Shown here in pieces: positions 53,957 through 60,104 of a stretch of DNA of 60,104 bases. Below the pieces are notes generated by a model. It made no database searches and had not been told where the DNA came from. It saw only the letters and a program-made list of their open reading frames with translations. A program made the position numbers and the translations under genes. How positions within the stretch are numbered: position 1 is the stretch's first letter; each line of letters begins with the position of its first letter. Where the stretch lies: NCBI GenBank assembly GCA_002729885.1, contig PBUB01000025.1, forward strand, positions 1 through 60,104, written 5' to 3'. The DNA comes from Spirochaetaceae bacterium. GTDB taxonomy: Bacteria > Spirochaetota > Leptospiria > Leptospirales > Leptonemataceae.

Positions 53957-54970
53957 ATGGTGACTCGACTCCCCCGCGCTTGGGCGATTCCCACAACAGT
54001 GTTACAGAGCCCAATCGTAAAGGGGCGTGGAAATCCGGCGGCCGTTGGACCCGTCCAAATCCTGGATATTGGCCAAGAGCCCCGGCTCAGGGAAGTGATC
54101 CTGAAGCTCTTTGAATCAGACAATGAGGTCCGAGCTAAGTCGTATATCCCTCACATTGATGTTGTAAAAGAGGCAATGGGCTATAAATCAAGTTCGGCTC
54201 TCGATCGAGAGAGCCAAAACTGGATCATCTCTAATGACGGCGCAAAGGTCAGGGTCTTCGGTGTAGTGCGAACGGGGCGCAACGAAAGACTGCATGAACT
54301 GGATTGCGAGACGCTCGATGAAGCACTGGATTTCATCATCAACTTCGATTACCAGTTTCCGCCCGATTCGAAAGCCACAAAGAATGCAGGCAAGCAGAAG
54401 GTTGCGGTCTTGGATACCGCCCCCGATCTTCTTAAGAATCATACTTCAAGTGCCTTCCTGGGTGAGCTTGCGGAGCAAGGTTTCTACAAGTATACCAGCA
54501 CGGAGAAACTGGTTTCAGTTCAGCAGTCTTTTGCCGAAACAGGAAACCTCTTCTCTGAAGAGACCGGGCGGCTGTTCATGATGGACGCGGAAGAGCTGGG
54601 AGAGGACGGCATTGGGCCTTTCATCGAAGAAGTTAAGCCTTTTTTTACCCGCCTTGGGCTATCGCTCATTTTAGAGGATCACACATCTGACGAAGGTTAC
54701 AGTTTTCGCCTGAATGGAAAGAGATACAAATGCTGGAGCGAAGATCAGGCAGAGGAATCCGGGATCCGAACAATCGTAGCGTTGGGTAAAGGAATTAACC
54801 AGGTTCTGGAAGCCGCGGGCAGTGATGAGCGTATGTACGGACTCTATGCCGGGGGAAATGATGGCTTTGCCGTTTTCTTGACGAAGGAGCAATTTCGTAC
54901 CATTCGGGCAACGGATGAACTGGAAGAGTCTGAGAAACCGGCAGAGTTGACTCTGAAGAATTTGCGGTAG
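53957..54970 (+). CDS. Hypothetical protein, candidate immunity partner of the toxin tail
   Basis: 337-residue cytoplasmic protein without signal or membrane segments. Family unknown. Two parts are visible: an N-terminal ~130-residue alpha/beta domain (REVILKLFESDNEVRAKSYI, then KVRVFGVVRTGRNERL) and a C-terminal domain (FFTRLGLSLILEDHTSDEGY, then SFRLNGKRYKCWSEDQ and GLYAGGNDGFAVFLT) that resembles small immunity proteins in style. Position directly after a toxin tail, with AGGAG eight bases before ATG 53957, suggests an immunity role, though it is longer than usual. ATG 53942 is an alternative start. Confidence 0.6.
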   Translation: MVTRLPRAWAIPTTVLQSPIVKGRGNPAAVGPVQILDIGQEPRLREVILKLFESDNEVRAKSYIPHIDVVKEAMGYKSSSALDRESQNWIISNDGAKVRVFGVVRTGRNERLHELDCETLDEALDFIINFDYQFPPDSKATKNAGKQKVAVLDTAPDLLKNHTSSAFLGELAEQGFYKYTSTEKLVSVQQSFAETGNLFSEETGRLFMMDAEELGEDGIGPFIEEVKPFFTRLGLSLILEDHTSDEGYSFRLNGKRYKCWSEDQAEESGIRTIVALGKGINQVLEAAGSDERMYGLYAGGNDGFAVFLTKEQFRTIRATDELEESEKPAELTLKNLR

Positions 54971-55284
54971 GCACAGGACAAGGGTCAGTGGCTCTCGGGC
55001 GCTGAAGGACTCGTTCATCTACAGAGAGGCGCGGGTGCGTGGGCAGACAAGGCGACGACTCCGGGGCTAGCTGACTATGCGCGCGTCACGCCGACCACCC
55101 GAGATCGGGACCGGATTTTCCGAAGGTGGACTGTTTTCGGCGGCTTTCGGCTCAGCTGTAACGAACAATGCAAGTCCGTTACCGGGACACACTCATGCGC
55201 AACATTCATCCCCCATTGGATTTGCCGAACTGTAACCCGTCTCATGGAAGACGTATGCTCCTATGGCGCGCATCCAAGGGGCTC
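54971..55284. other. Intergenic stretch with a shared inverted-repeat motif
   Basis: 314 bp with no clear gene. One frame continues open after the 54970 stop (QDKGQWLSGAEGLVHLQRGA is protein-like), so part may be gene debris. An inverted repeat GTAACG...CGTTAC (55158-55163 and 55177-55182) shares its arms with the 8894-8938 hairpin. Composition is more GC-rich than its surroundings. Confidence 0.4.
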
Positions 55285-55542
55285 TTATCTGCGATAGGCG
55301 TCCTTTCTATGGGCGATAGAATAGATCTCGATGGTTGATTCTTTATGGTCTATTGTGTAAAGGACTCTGTACTGGCCCACTCGCAAGCGAAAGGCATCAC
55401 TGCCCTTGAGTTTCTTTGTGTCCGCCGCACCGGGGCTTTGAGCCAGATTTTCCAGCGCGCCCACTACTCGCTGACGAGTTATCCGGTCCAGGTCCAAAAG
55501 CTCTTTTTCTGCGGATTTTTTGAGCCTCAGCTCATAAATCAT
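55285..55542 (-). CDS. RelE/ParE-family toxin
   Basis: 85-residue toxin of a type II system. It shows the family outline: YELRLKKSAEKELLDLD, then LAQSP, LKGSDAFRLRVGQYRVLYTI and a basic end IYSIAHRKDAY. RelE-type members cleave ribosome-bound mRNA; ParE-type members poison gyrase. The RVGQYRVLY core and the terminal HRKDAY fit the RelE/YafQ side better. Its start overlaps the antitoxin stop by four bases. Confidence 0.87.
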   Translation of the reverse strand: MIYELRLKKSAEKELLDLDRITRQRVVGALENLAQSPGAADTKKLKGSDAFRLRVGQYRVLYTIDHKESTIEIYSIAHRKDAYRR

Positions 55543-55751
55543 TTAGCCTCTTTCAAGACATCATCCAGTGGTCTGGACGATTCGGATCGTCGTTGCTCGA
55601 CCGTGGCCGAATCCAGGAGATCCTCCATCCAATCCCGTTTTCGCGCGAGTAATTGAAAGAACTGAGTCCTTGTTTCTTCCGAGGTAGATTCAAGGGTCCG
55701 GACCAATAATTCGGCCTCTGCCTCGTGCGGTTCCTTTTGATTGTCTAACAT
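55539..55751 (-). CDS. Antitoxin partner of the RelE/ParE toxin
   Basis: About 70-residue acidic protein (MLDNQKEPHEAEAELLVRTL, then a Glu/Arg-rich helix and a terminal RPLDDVLKEAK). No DNA-binding fold is obvious to me. Position and overlap with the toxin gene (ATGA) identify it as the antitoxin. ATG 55751 is chosen because GAGGGAG lies just upstream; an in-frame start at 55817 is unlikely. Confidence 0.78.
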   Translation of the reverse strand: MLDNQKEPHEAEAELLVRTLESTSEETRTQFFQLLARKRDWMEDLLDSATVEQRRSESSRPLDDVLKEAK

Positions 55752-55773
55752 AGGCTCCCTCTGTGAAGAATTA

Positions 55774-55989
55774 ATGGATACGCATCGAAAGAGTCCAGCA
55801 AAATGCTTCAGTAGCACCGGCGGCCGGTACTCCTGTAATCCGGATAGCTTGGAAGAAGGCGGAGTTCATGAAGACAACGTCACAGGCGAAACAGTGGCCA
55901 TTGTCAGTCTTTCTGGAGATACCGACCTGGCAGACTCCGGGGAGAGCCGGCAGAGAATCTCGGACGATGCAGAGACCGAAGAGGTGTAA
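55774..55989 (+). pseudogene. Short open fragment upstream of, and in frame with, the 282-residue protein
   Basis: 71 codons ending in TAA at 55987-55989, in the same frame as the next gene 12 bases later. The part TGETVAIVSLSGDTDLADSG looks protein-like. It overlaps the divergent antitoxin leader. With the downstream gene it may be one original coding sequence broken by a stop, but this cannot be shown from one copy. Confidence 0.3.
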
Positions 55990-56001
55990 GACCTGGGTCG
56001 G

Positions 56002-56850
56002 GTGCTAAAGGCCATGGTCAATCACGGAAACAATCTGAGACAGCAGGCCAAGCAGCGTTATGTAAATGCAGGCAATAGCGCTGAAGGCACTTTTGCTCTG
56101 ACAGAGCGATCAGCCACCGTCAATGAGCTGGTGGAGTGGGCCTCTGGAGATGACAAAGAGACCGATGAAAGCGAGCAGTCCCTGCACGGTGGCCGGGAGT
56201 TTAAAGGTTTTCAAACCATCTATCTGGATCAGCTGGAGGTTGCAGAAGCCATTCAGGAGAAACAGCTGCTGCAACAGGTGGATCTACAGGAGCAAATCTG
56301 GGATGCTCGCAGAAGGGAGCTGGAATATAAAGAAGGCCAGTGGGAAGCCAAGATGCAGACCATCCCGCCGGGAATAGAGCGCGAAGCCCGGGGATACATC
56401 AATTTTGCCTCTGGAATTAAGGACAAATATCTTGATTCGGGATTCATAGAGGTTGGGTATAGCCTTAGCTTCATTGCATCCTCGCATGAAATAATTTATG
56501 CCGGCCTATCGTTTAATGAGGAAGGAGTGGACTTCTCAATTGGGCATACTCCATTACTTGGACTTGATATGGGTTTGAGTTTTACAGCGGGCCTCTCGGG
56601 GGCAGACCATCCAGGGAACATGTATGAAAATATAATAAAGGATCGGACATATATGCTGGGAGTTGGCGTTCATTACCGGGAATTCCTAAGCCCCTATGGG
56701 GAGTATAATACTCATACGAAAACAGAAAAGGCGCTCGGGTTCGTCTGGGGTCCCCGTTTTTCGTGGAGTAACTTGGGGCTAAGCGTCGGTGGAGAGGTCA
56801 TTCCCGAAATAATACCTTCCGTCAACACTACAATCCATTTATGGTATTGA
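56002..56850 (+). CDS. Hypothetical protein, likely 3' fragment of a large surface protein
   Basis: 282 codons from GTG 56002 (ATG 56014 is an alternative). The N-terminal half is charged and coiled-coil-like (YLDQLEVAEAIQEKQLLQQV, then DLQEQIWDARRRELEYKEGQ). The C-terminal half is beta-rich (SFIASSHEIIYAGLSFNEEG, then LGLDMGLSFTAGLSG and a terminal TTIHLWY). Coiled-coil-then-variable-domain layout resembles the C-terminal end of giant Leptospira-type (TIGR04388-like) proteins, but I cannot confirm that. There is no signal peptide and the ribosome-binding site is weak, both consistent with a fragment. A/T content rises from ~56.4 kb, unlike the rest of the window. Confidence 0.5.
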   Translation: MLKAMVNHGNNLRQQAKQRYVNAGNSAEGTFALTERSATVNELVEWASGDDKETDESEQSLHGGREFKGFQTIYLDQLEVAEAIQEKQLLQQVDLQEQIWDARRRELEYKEGQWEAKMQTIPPGIEREARGYINFASGIKDKYLDSGFIEVGYSLSFIASSHEIIYAGLSFNEEGVDFSIGHTPLLGLDMGLSFTAGLSGADHPGNMYENIIKDRTYMLGVGVHYREFLSPYGEYNTHTKTEKALGFVWGPRFSWSNLGLSVGGEVIPEIIPSVNTTIHLWY

Positions 56851-56868
56851 GAGGAGTAGGTTCATAGA

Positions 56869-58107
56869 ATGAACATAGTGAAGAAAAGCCGTCAAGGGAC
56901 TCGAGGTAATCCGAGGGAATTGCATTACTTTTGGTTGGGGCTCCTCATTCTTGCAATGAGTTGCGGACTGCAAGGTACCAGTGAAGTGGTGCGAGAACCA
57001 AAGATCGTCGATTTGCCTGAAAGAATAACTAAGATCAAAGCCGGAGCCTCTCATACTTGCGCGATTGGTCAAAGTGGCACCCTTTACTGTTGGGGGATTA
57101 TTGCTCGGCTCTTACCCGAGCTGAAAAAAGACGCGGAAGGGCGCCCCTTGCCCGTCGGGATTTTTAGACCGGAGGCGCCTATTGTTGAAATCTCTTCGCT
57201 GGGAGTTTATGCATGCGTCCTTTTGGAGAATTCTTCGGTGTATTGCTGGGGGATGAATACTGATGGTCAGTTATCTCCGCGGTTTGGCCGGGCGGATCCC
57301 CTGAAAGAGAAGGAGACCTCGCGGTTTGAGAATCGGTCAGAGTTTTATCAGTTTGAGAAAGTAGCATTGCATTTGGAAGCGGGAGGACGGGTATCCTGTG
57401 TTGTTTTCGCTGATACTTCCCTGGATTGCTGGGGGCGTACCCTGTTACCTGGAAAACGCGGCGCAGACGTTCTGCGAAGGACAATACAATCAGAGGTCCC
57501 GGGTGCGCAGCTGCGCGATGTAAGAGTTGGAGGTGACCATATTTGTTTCGTAACATCGGAAAACCAATTGTTTTGTTGGGGGGACAATTCGTATCGTCAA
57601 GCACTACCATACTCATTGGAATCCTACCTCGAAGAACCAAAAAAAGTATTGAGCGGCGTCGGAACGGTCTACCTTGGTGCAAAGCAGACTTGCGCATTAA
57701 CTCTGGAACAAAGGCTTATATGTTGGGGAGAAATTGATTGTCCCGTTGCAATGCAAGGCCAGGAGGCGCATCGAGGCGAATCTGCAGCCAATGAATGGAT
57801 GGAGTGCTTCCGTGGGATAAAGGTGGAAACAGCTGCAATAGGTCCGAATATGCTTTGTGCTCTTTCGTCCGAAGGAAATGTCTATTGCAGTGCCTTGTCG
57901 GGCCCACTGAATGTTATCGAGCCACAGCAAGAGGACGCTCGCACAGGCCGCACTGAAGCTACCAAAAATGCACAGCGGATACCTTTGCCAGGTCCTATGC
58001 AATCGGTAGCAGCTGGAATGGGGCACGCCTGTGCGCTATCTAAGTCAGGGAAGGTTTACTGTTGGGGTCAGAATCAGGCAAAGCAAGCTATTCCACAATC
58101 ATGGTGA
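56869..58107 (+). CDS. RCC1-like beta-propeller lipoprotein
   Basis: 412-residue exported protein. The segment YFWLGLLILAMSC ends in a lipobox. Seven repeats of the form xxCAxxxxGxxYCWG follow (HTCAIGQSGTLYCWG, YACVLLENSSVYCWG, SLDCWG, HICFVTSENQLFCWG, QTCALTLEQRLICWG, a degraded CALSSEGNVYCSA, and HACALSKSGKVYCWG), predicting a seven-bladed propeller. Each blade has paired cysteines, the bacterial RCC1 pattern. Function is likely surface binding. Codon use is more A/T-rich than in core genes, as for other island genes. It starts 18 bp after the preceding gene. Confidence 0.8.
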   Translation: MNIVKKSRQGTRGNPRELHYFWLGLLILAMSCGLQGTSEVVREPKIVDLPERITKIKAGASHTCAIGQSGTLYCWGIIARLLPELKKDAEGRPLPVGIFRPEAPIVEISSLGVYACVLLENSSVYCWGMNTDGQLSPRFGRADPLKEKETSRFENRSEFYQFEKVALHLEAGGRVSCVVFADTSLDCWGRTLLPGKRGADVLRRTIQSEVPGAQLRDVRVGGDHICFVTSENQLFCWGDNSYRQALPYSLESYLEEPKKVLSGVGTVYLGAKQTCALTLEQRLICWGEIDCPVAMQGQEAHRGESAANEWMECFRGIKVETAAIGPNMLCALSSEGNVYCSALSGPLNVIEPQQEDARTGRTEATKNAQRIPLPGPMQSVAAGMGHACALSKSGKVYCWGQNQAKQAIPQSW

Positions 58108-58177
58108 CGGTGTTAAGATTAATATGGAGAAAGGCATTTGGAGCACCGTAAACTGACTGAAAACTAAAGGAGACCCG

Positions 58178-58243
58178 ATGAAAAAAAATCAGATGAACCA
58201 ACTTAAATTCCCCAAGGATGCCAGCGGAATTGGCCAACTGTAA
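58178..58243 (+). CDS. 21-residue ORF with strong ribosome-binding site
   Basis: ATG with AAAGGAG six bases upstream, 21 sense codons, then TAA. The peptide begins MKKNQMNQLKFPKD and ends GIGQL. The repeat array starts about 20 bp later. It may be a small peptide gene or the surviving 5' end of a longer gene replaced by the repeats. Confidence 0.4.
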   Translation: MKKNQMNQLKFPKDASGIGQL

Positions 58244-58262
58244 GGCGGCAGTATTTGTCTCA

Positions 58263-58408
58263 ATGCAAATACACCCGGTGAGTTCGCCTTATGACGCGTG
58301 AGCGCACAAATACGCCGGTGCGGTTCGCCTTATGCACATCAGAGCGCGCAATGGCGCCCGGTGAGTTCGCCTTATGACCGCTGAGCGCGCAAATGCGCCG
58401 GTGCGGAG
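58263..58408. repeat. 41/42-bp tandem repeat, three copies plus a partial
   Basis: Units start at 58286, 58327 and 58369. All begin GCCTTATG and contain GAGCGC(A/G)CAAATACGC-like cores and CCGGTG. A partial unit precedes them. It is more diverged than the 53.3-kb array but clearly the same family. It forms the right edge of the accessory island. Confidence 0.9.
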
Positions 58409-58428
58409 AGGCTTTCAAACGCACCGGC
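58397..58428 (-). terminator. GC-rich hairpin after the second MscS gene
   Basis: GCCGGTGCG (58397-58405) is the exact inverted complement of CGCACCGGC (58420-58428), with a 14-base loop. It lies 19 bp beyond the stop of the minus-strand MscS gene. There is no clear T-run, so it may be a factor-assisted terminator or simply the edge of the repeat array. Confidence 0.4.
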
Positions 58429-58446
58429 TTCCTGGAAGGCTCCCTT

Positions 58447-59373
58447 TCACTGAGGCCGATGCCCCGGTTTTCCTTCAGTGGTATTGTTGTAGAATCGCGT
58501 GGTGGGGTAGGCGAAATCCAGGTCTTCGCTGGCCGCAAATCCATCCAGGATGTCTTCCCACATGGCCTGGTCCGTACCCCGTCGCTTTCGAGCTTCGCAA
58601 AGGTAGCGCAAAGTAAGGAGGACGCCTGAGTCTTCGACGGATGTATAAACAATGGGCGTCAGGTGGTTATAATAGATCATGTATTTCTGGGCTGCATTCC
58701 GGATATCCCGCTCCGCCGCCTCGGTAATATGGGTGCTGTGCCTTTCTCCAATCTCCTGGAGCAGCTTCTTGCCTTTCCGCCAATTGCTCTCAAAGGTAAC
58801 GAGAACAGCCACTTCGCTCCAGATGTACTGAAATGCCTGATAGAAATTGTGCAGGGATTCGCTAAAGATCCGGCCATTCGGAACATGAATGAGTCGTCCG
58901 GTGCTCTGCTCCGCATGTACCCAGTTGCCAATTTCCAGAAGCGTAAACTGAAAAATCCGCAGATCGATTACATCGCCGATTTCATTGCCCACCTGGACCC
59001 GGTCTCCCAGGCGAAAGGGCCGACGCCAGATAATGAAAAGCCAGGCTGCAAAATTTTTGAGTACATCCTGCAATGCAATGGCAAGCCCGGCGGATAGAAT
59101 GCCCAGATAGGTAATAATGGCCTGAAAGCCCTGGAACCAGATTCGACCCACAATTAAAAAAACAAGCGCCAGAGCTACATAGCGAGAAACACGGGTCCAG
59201 CGATAGGTGTATTCCGGACTATGCTTTCTCCGGAGTGCGAATCTTAGAACAATCCTGCGAATCGCTTCAATTACGAGGATGACTGCCAGAGATAGTAGCA
59301 GCCTGGCTTGAGTTTCTTCCGTTAATCCGAATACTTGCTGTAGTAGCGAAGTGATTTCCCTGAGCTGTTCCAA
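58447..59373 (-). CDS. MscS-family mechanosensitive channel
   Basis: 308-residue inner-membrane channel. Three to four helices are visible (~20-40, 65-85, 88-112), the pore-lining helix ILSAGLAIALQDVLKNFAAW, then the MscS beta domain with IWRRPFRLGDRVQVGNEIGD and HVPNGRIFSESLHNFYQAF. The C-terminal ~100 residues are alpha/beta and end in a Tyr/Asn-rich tail. Typical role: solute release on osmotic down-shock. A second, larger MscS gene lies at 46.1 kb. It has its own candidate promoter upstream. Confidence 0.88.
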   Translation of the reverse strand: MEQLREITSLLQQVFGLTEETQARLLLSLAVILVIEAIRRIVLRFALRRKHSPEYTYRWTRVSRYVALALVFLIVGRIWFQGFQAIITYLGILSAGLAIALQDVLKNFAAWLFIIWRRPFRLGDRVQVGNEIGDVIDLRIFQFTLLEIGNWVHAEQSTGRLIHVPNGRIFSESLHNFYQAFQYIWSEVAVLVTFESNWRKGKKLLQEIGERHSTHITEAAERDIRNAAQKYMIYYNHLTPIVYTSVEDSGVLLTLRYLCEARKRRGTDQAMWEDILDGFAASEDLDFAYPTTRFYNNTTEGKPGHRPQ

Positions 59374-59415
59374 AGTTTTTTCCCGATGGGTACGATGCAG
59401 ATCCGGTTTCGAACG

Positions 59416-59434
59416 CTTCTCGCTCAGCGAGAAG
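59416..59434. promoter_or_regulatory. Palindrome in the leader of the second MscS gene
   Basis: CTTCTCGCT-C-AGCGAGAAG, perfect 9-bp arms around a single base. It lies 43 bp upstream of the MscS start and downstream of the candidate promoter, so it could be an operator or an mRNA hairpin. Confidence 0.4.
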
Positions 59435-59463
59435 TCCGTGGATTGTCCCGTCCATTAGGTTTC

Positions 59464-59492
59464 AGTGTACCTGTTGCGATGGCCTTGTCCAA
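59464..59492 (-). promoter_or_regulatory. Candidate promoter of the second MscS gene
   Basis: Minus-strand TTGGAC (59487-59492) and TACACT (59464-59469) separated by 17 bases, about 90 bp before the start codon. Both boxes are imperfect matches to sigma-70 consensus; this is by eye. Confidence 0.3.
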
Positions 59493-59559
59493 TATAATAT
59501 CCCGCATCCACGTCCTCCGAGGAGACAGTATACACTACAGACTATCAGAAGGAGGCATT

Positions 59560-60104
59560 CTATTCTCGAATTATTCCCGTTTCTGTCGCTGGAGAAGAGA
59601 GTTTCATTTGCGCCAGTCCGACACCGGCCGCGATCACCCCCAGTCCGATGATGTCTGTAGGCAATAGTCCATCGTCGAACGCCAACCAGGCCATGAGCAT
59701 GGTAACCGGCGGGCCAAAGTAAAACAAACTGGCTACCCGGGTGGCATCGATGCGTTCGATTAGAATCCACATCAGACCGTAGGCGCCCAGGGAAACCACC
59801 AGGGTCAGCCAGGCAAGCCCGCCCAGGAATAGCGGCGTCCATTCGGTGGCCAGCCCTTCGAAGAGGATGGCCGGAATACTTACAGCCAGGGCCACGCCCA
59901 TACTCTGATAAAAGAGACCGAGATCTACCGGTAAGCTGTAATCGTGACTCTTAACGTGCAGTCTGCGCTGTATGAGACTGGCAACGGTGATGGCGGCTAC
60001 CGAGCCAAAAGGAATCAGATAGGCGAAAATGGAGTCAGGATCGGAGAACTCCATTCGGGTTGTCACCGCAATCATCACGCCTCCAAAGCCGATGAGCAAA
60101 CCAA
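59560..60104 (-). CDS. EamA/DMT-family transporter, partial (5' end outside the window)
   Basis: The window holds the last ~180 codons of a multi-spanning membrane protein; the reading frame continues past the right edge. The visible segment is the second EamA repeat with five hydrophobic stretches (IFAYLIPFGSVAAITVASLI, FLGGLAWLTLVVSLGAYGLM, ASLFYFGPPVTMLMAWLAF, DIIGLGVIAAGVGLAQ). The SVFYFxPPV and late GxxxAAGV patterns fit drug/metabolite exporters of this superfamily. The substrate is unknown. The C-terminal tail is short and polar. Confidence 0.85.
   Translation of the reverse strand, partial: GLLIGFGGVMIAVTTRMEFSDPDSIFAYLIPFGSVAAITVASLIQRRLHVKSHDYSLPVDLGLFYQSMGVALAVSIPAILFEGLATEWTPLFLGGLAWLTLVVSLGAYGLMWILIERIDATRVASLFYFGPPVTMLMAWLAFDDGLLPTDIIGLGVIAAGVGLAQMKLSSPATETGIIRE

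Noticed and set aside
53323..58408. Integron attC sites and cassette array
   Set aside because: The repeats do not show the RYYYAAC/GTTRRRY core pair or a long imperfect palindrome, genes lie in both orientations, and no integrase is visible.

Overview
The window looks like a chromosomal segment of a double-membraned spirochaete, most likely of the Leptospira/Leptonema/Turneriella group. This is inferred from gene content. A 923-residue protein ends in a GreA domain, an architecture known from Leptospira-type spirochaetes. Many lipoproteins have relaxed spirochaetal lipoboxes (LNC, FYC, GYC, LSC, MSC). There is a SpoIIE-type phosphatase with C-terminal TPRs, a eukaryote-like (ileS2-type) isoleucyl-tRNA synthetase, and histidine biosynthesis genes. 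Base composition is close to 50% GC by eye. No rRNA, tRNA, insertion sequence, phage or CRISPR array was recognised.

Layout. 1-120: two copies of a 59-bp tandem repeat. 0.2-9.4 kb: dusA, a serine-hydrolase lipoprotein with a small secreted neighbour, a radical SAM protein, lspA followed by an ECF sigma factor and a membrane-anchored probable anti-sigma factor, a sugar-epimerase-like reductase and a small lipoprotein. 9.5-12.4 kb: the giant greA with its own terminator. 12.8-20.1 kb: a tight plus-strand group of Gfo/Idh/MocA oxidoreductase, ileS, egtB and egtD; the last two make ergothioneine. 20-23.4 kb: Nudix hydrolase, ferritin-like protein, DUF6279-like lipoprotein and a cysteine-rich secreted protein. 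23.6-35.7 kb: a long minus-strand run. Its upstream half is a lipoprotein with Lamin-Tail-Domain-like segments, a probable outer-membrane barrel, a phospholipase-D-fold lipoprotein and a degenerate metallophosphatase-like protein. Its downstream half is coaE, a SPOR protein, an FFLEELY-like protein and ppk. 35.8-44.6 kb (plus strand): glycosyltransferase, hisF, hisE, a lipoprotein gene split by a frameshift, DoxX-like protein, lipase-like lipoprotein, a CitE/malyl-CoA-lyase-like enzyme and an SH3-domain lipoprotein. 44.7-51.0 kb (minus strand): two short-chain dehydrogenases, a glycosyltransferase, a large MscS channel and an NAD(P)-binding oxidoreductase. 51.3-53.3 kb: a SpoIIE/TPR signalling phosphatase.

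53.3-58.4 kb is a distinct accessory island bounded on both sides by related 41-bp tandem repeats. It holds an orphan CdiA-CT-like nuclease-toxin tail with no normal start codon, a possible immunity gene, a RelE/ParE-type toxin-antitoxin pair, fragments of what looks like a larger surface or polymorphic-toxin protein, an RCC1-like lipoprotein and a 21-codon ORF with a strong ribosome-binding site. Beyond it are a second MscS channel and the 3' part of an EamA transporter that runs off the window.

The two strongest candidates for something undescribed are the LTD / barrel / PLD / phosphatase-fold operon (28.1-35.7 kb), which I infer to be a surface nucleic-acid or phosphodiester processing system, and the repeat-bounded toxin island (53.3-58.4 kb). 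Gene identities come from motifs read by eye; no database search was possible.
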